From contig NZ_AP024110.1 of the NCBI RefSeq assembly GCF_019703875.1, positions 2,232,001 to 2,296,000 of the forward strand: a stretch of 64,000 nt of DNA, in the 5' to 3' direction. Origin of the DNA: Methyloradius palustris. Its GTDB lineage: Bacteria > Pseudomonadota > Gammaproteobacteria > Burkholderiales > Methylophilaceae. Every line of letters starts with the position of its first letter. The first letter of the stretch is position 1. The notes beneath the pieces are model-generated. The model ran no database searches and was not told the origin of the DNA. It saw nothing but the letters and a program-made list of their open reading frames with translations. The position numbers and the translations under genes were made by a program. Positions 61,681 through 64,000 of the stretch are shown here, in pieces.

Positions 61681-64000
61681 ATGAACACTCCAGACAAAGA
61701 GGCCAAAAGCTTGGCCGAAATGGGCAATAAGCTAGCCTTTACCAAGAAACTGCAAGCGGTCACTAATAAAATCCACGCCACGCGCAATATTGATGAAATC
61801 ATCATTGAGGTCAGCGAAGATATACGCGCCTTGTTCGAGGCAGAACGGCTCACTCTTTATGTGATCAGCGCTGACAATACGGCGATTGTGTCCAAAGTAA
61901 AAACTGGTCTCAATGAGTTCAAAGAACTCAAATTACCAATCAATGCGCAAAGTATCGCAGGCTATGTGGCAGTAAATAGTACAACTGTGAATATCGCTGA
62001 TGTATACGACGAGCAAGAGCTTGCAAAAATCAGCCCAGAAATTCGTTTTTTAAAAGAAGTCGATAAAAAAACAGGCTTCCGTACCAAGCAAATGCTGGTG
62101 TTTCCTATTTTAGATGCACAAAACAATACTCTGTTAGGTGTCGTACAAGTGATCAACTCACTTACAGGATTGCCTTTCCAAAGTGTTGCCGAAGAAGGCG
62201 CAATCGAGTTGGCTAAAACCCTGGCAATTGCCATGACGCAACGTCAGCAGACCACGAACCTAGTAAAAATAAAATATGATCTACTCGTATCGCAAGGCAT
62301 TATTTCAAATGGAGAGTTAGAGCTTGCGCAACGCTCAGCCAGAAAAAAAGGACTTGATCTCGAAGACGTGCTCATTGAAGAGTTTGAGGTAAAACCAGCA
62401 GACATCAGTAAATCTATCTCTGCGTTCTTTGGCGTTTCTGTTGAACCCTTCAAACACGACCGCATGAAGCCCATGGATTTATTGAAACCGCTCAAGCGAG
62501 AGTACGTTGAAGCCAATGGCTGGTTACCGATAGATGATACTAAAGAAGATGGTTTGGTCATTCTGACCGCAGATCCAGAGCGCATCAAAAGCTCGCATAT
62601 TGTGAGCAATATATTCCCTAAACATAACAAAATTAGCTACCGCACATGTTTATTGCGTGACTTCAAACTCACTGTAAACCAGTTCTATAGCGCTAGCGGC
62701 ATGACCGGCAATATCGGCGATATTTTATCCACAATGGATGAAGATGATGACGCAGGCTATGGCAGTAGCGGCGAGGATATGTCAGCTGCCAGCGATAATG
62801 AGTTGGTGCAGTTGGTCAATAAAATCATTATTGATGCTTACAATCAAGGGGCTTCGGATATCCATATTGAGCCCTACCCTGAAAAGGGAAAAACTGAAAT
62901 CCGCTTTCGTAAAGACGGCACATTGGTCAATTATATTGAAGTACCGCCAAGCTACCGTAACGCATTGGTAGCACGCATTAAAATCATGTGTGACCTTGAT
63001 ATTTCCGAAAAACGTAGACCGCAAGATGGGAAAATAAAATTCAAACGCTTTGGCCCGCTGGATATAGAGCTGCGCGTCGCAACCATTCCAACGGCAGGCG
63101 GTATTGAAGACATCGTCATGCGCATATTGGCGGCAGGCAAGCCGATACCGTTGGATAAACTTGGCCTTTCGGCACATAACAATGCCAAACTTAAAGAACT
63201 GGTTGCCAAACCTTATGGCCTATTCTTCGTCTGCGGCCCTACAGGCTCTGGCAAAACAACTACACTGCACTCTGCGCTTGGTCATATCAATACGCCAGAA
63301 ACTAAAATCTGGACCGCTGAAGACCCTGTTGAAATTACGCAAAAAGGTCTGCGTCAGGTACAAGTTAACAAAAAAGCTGGGCTGGATTTTGCCATGGTCA
63401 TGAAAGCCTTTTTGCGCGCTGACCCAGATGTAATCATGGTAGGTGAAATGCGCGACAAAGAAACAGTCGCGACGGGCATCGAAGCCTCACTCACAGGCCA
63501 TTTGGTATTTGCCACGCTGCATACCAATAGTGCGCCAGAATCCATTGTTCGCTTGCTGGATATGGGGATGGATCCGTTCAACTTTGCCGACGCGTTGCTC
63601 GGCATTCTGGCTCAGCGGCTTGGTAAACGTCTATGTGAATGCAAAAAACCCTATACACCAGCGGCAGATGAACTCAAAGCCATGCTGACTGAATACTGTG
63701 TTGAGCTACAGAACACGATGAGCTGGAAAAAAGACCCTGAGGGTAGTTTCAAAGCGATTTACCAAACCTGGCAAAAAAACTTTGCTAACGAAAAGGGGCA
63801 ATTCACGTTATATAAAGCAACAGGCTGCGACAAGTGTAGCAATACTGGCTATAAAGGCCGTGTAGGCTTGCATGAGCTGATGGAAGGCACAGATGCAGTG
63901 AAGAAAAATATTCAGGAACATGCCCGGGTTGCTGAAATGTTTGCTACGGCACTGGAAGATGGCATGCGTACCTTGAAACAAGATGGCATTGAGAAAGTGC
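61681..64000 (+). CDS. GAF-domain type II/IV secretion ATPase (GspE/PilB family), 3' end outside window
   Basis: 773 codons are visible and remain open. Residues about 25-180 form a GAF domain (IDEIIIEVSEDIRALF ... MLVFPILDAQNNTLLGVVQVIN). About 195-300 resemble the MshEN/GSPII_E_N domain (LLVSQGIISNGELELAQ ... ISAFFGVSVEPF). An acidic linker near 345-365 leads to the ATPase with ASDIHIEP, Walker A CGPTGSGKTTTLH (about 518), the Asp box TAEDPVE, Walker B PDVIMVGEMRD, the His box LVFATLHTN and a C-terminal cysteine set (CECKKPY ... CDKCSNTGYKGR). It powers assembly of type IV pili or a type II-like system. No pilin or pilC is in view, and the window cuts the gene near its end. The ATG at 61681 follows a short AAGG. 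Confidence 0.92.
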   Translation, partial: MNTPDKEAKSLAEMGNKLAFTKKLQAVTNKIHATRNIDEIIIEVSEDIRALFEAERLTLYVISADNTAIVSKVKTGLNEFKELKLPINAQSIAGYVAVNSTTVNIADVYDEQELAKISPEIRFLKEVDKKTGFRTKQMLVFPILDAQNNTLLGVVQVINSLTGLPFQSVAEEGAIELAKTLAIAMTQRQQTTNLVKIKYDLLVSQGIISNGELELAQRSARKKGLDLEDVLIEEFEVKPADISKSISAFFGVSVEPFKHDRMKPMDLLKPLKREYVEANGWLPIDDTKEDGLVILTADPERIKSSHIVSNIFPKHNKISYRTCLLRDFKLTVNQFYSASGMTGNIGDILSTMDEDDDAGYGSSGEDMSAASDNELVQLVNKIIIDAYNQGASDIHIEPYPEKGKTEIRFRKDGTLVNYIEVPPSYRNALVARIKIMCDLDISEKRRPQDGKIKFKRFGPLDIELRVATIPTAGGIEDIVMRILAAGKPIPLDKLGLSAHNNAKLKELVAKPYGLFFVCGPTGSGKTTTLHSALGHINTPETKIWTAEDPVEITQKGLRQVQVNKKAGLDFAMVMKAFLRADPDVIMVGEMRDKETVATGIEASLTGHLVFATLHTNSAPESIVRLLDMGMDPFNFADALLGILAQRLGKRLCECKKPYTPAADELKAMLTEYCVELQNTMSWKKDPEGSFKAIYQTWQKNFANEKGQFTLYKATGCDKCSNTGYKGRVGLHELMEGTDAVKKNIQEHARVAEMFATALEDGMRTLKQDGIEKV

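Overview
The window is a contiguous, gene-dense piece of a Gram-negative chromosome. The best guess is a betaproteobacterium of the family Methylophilaceae (Methylotenera/Methylophilus-like). This rests on gene content and order plus a moderate GC content (high 40s % by eye), not on a search. About 57 protein genes are supported. I see no rRNA, tRNA, CRISPR array, insertion sequence, prophage or integron, so this is core genome rather than an accessory island.

Layout. 1-1342 (-): murU (partial) and amgK, cell-wall sugar recycling. 1557-7756 (+): lptD-surA-pdxA-rsmA, then adk on its own extended -10 promoter. 7906-13983 (+): leuS-lptE-holA-proA-nadD. 13989-15923 (-): a membrane PAS-GGDEF-EAL protein. 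16022-20628 (-): biotin operon bioB-F-H-C-D (no bioA here), preceded by a small membrane protein gene. 21132-22313 (+): comF and trmL. 22341-25065 (-): rhodanese-grxC-secB-SH3 protein-gpsA, divergent from gpmI-envC (25323-28356, +), the same arrangement as yibN-grxC-secB-gpsA / gpmM-envC in E. coli. 28375-30557: yjbQ and a cyclic-nucleotide-binding/AI-2E permease fusion. 30640-33782 (-): clpB with a sigma-32-type promoter, followed by a small lipoprotein gene. 34127-37616 (+): GGDEF-EAL and HD-GYP proteins. 37625-41370: an exported hypothetical protein, a CNNM/CorC-type protein and a catalase. 41432-47940 (-): murJ-ribF-ileS-lspA-molybdopterin oxidoreductase. 48137-48403 (+): rpsT. 48480-53119 (-): rplU-rpmA-obgE-proB-purE-purK. 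53382-57887 (+): polyprenyl diphosphate synthase, a broken pilD, coaE, zapD, yacG and a PCu(A)C copper chaperone. 57844-61487 (-): argJ, a DUF815 ATPase, a Nudix-ThiE fusion and a membrane-anchored protein with a Met/Cys motif. 61681-end (+): a GAF-MshEN-type II/IV secretion ATPase cut by the window edge.

How they fit together: the envelope is heavily represented (LPS export by lptD/lptE/surA, murein by murU/amgK/murJ/envC, lipoprotein processing by lspA). So are cofactor synthesis (biotin, PLP, NAD, FAD, CoA, isoprenoid side chains) and cyclic-di-GMP signalling, with three turnover proteins and a secretion ATPase whose N-terminal region resembles the c-di-GMP-binding MshEN domain.

I did not find an obvious undescribed multi-gene system. 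The most unusual signals are a perfect 38-bp palindrome coding for a lipoprotein signal peptide next to clpB, a frameshift that breaks the prepilin peptidase gene, an AT-rich extra segment in the LeuRS editing domain, and several uncommon domain fusions.
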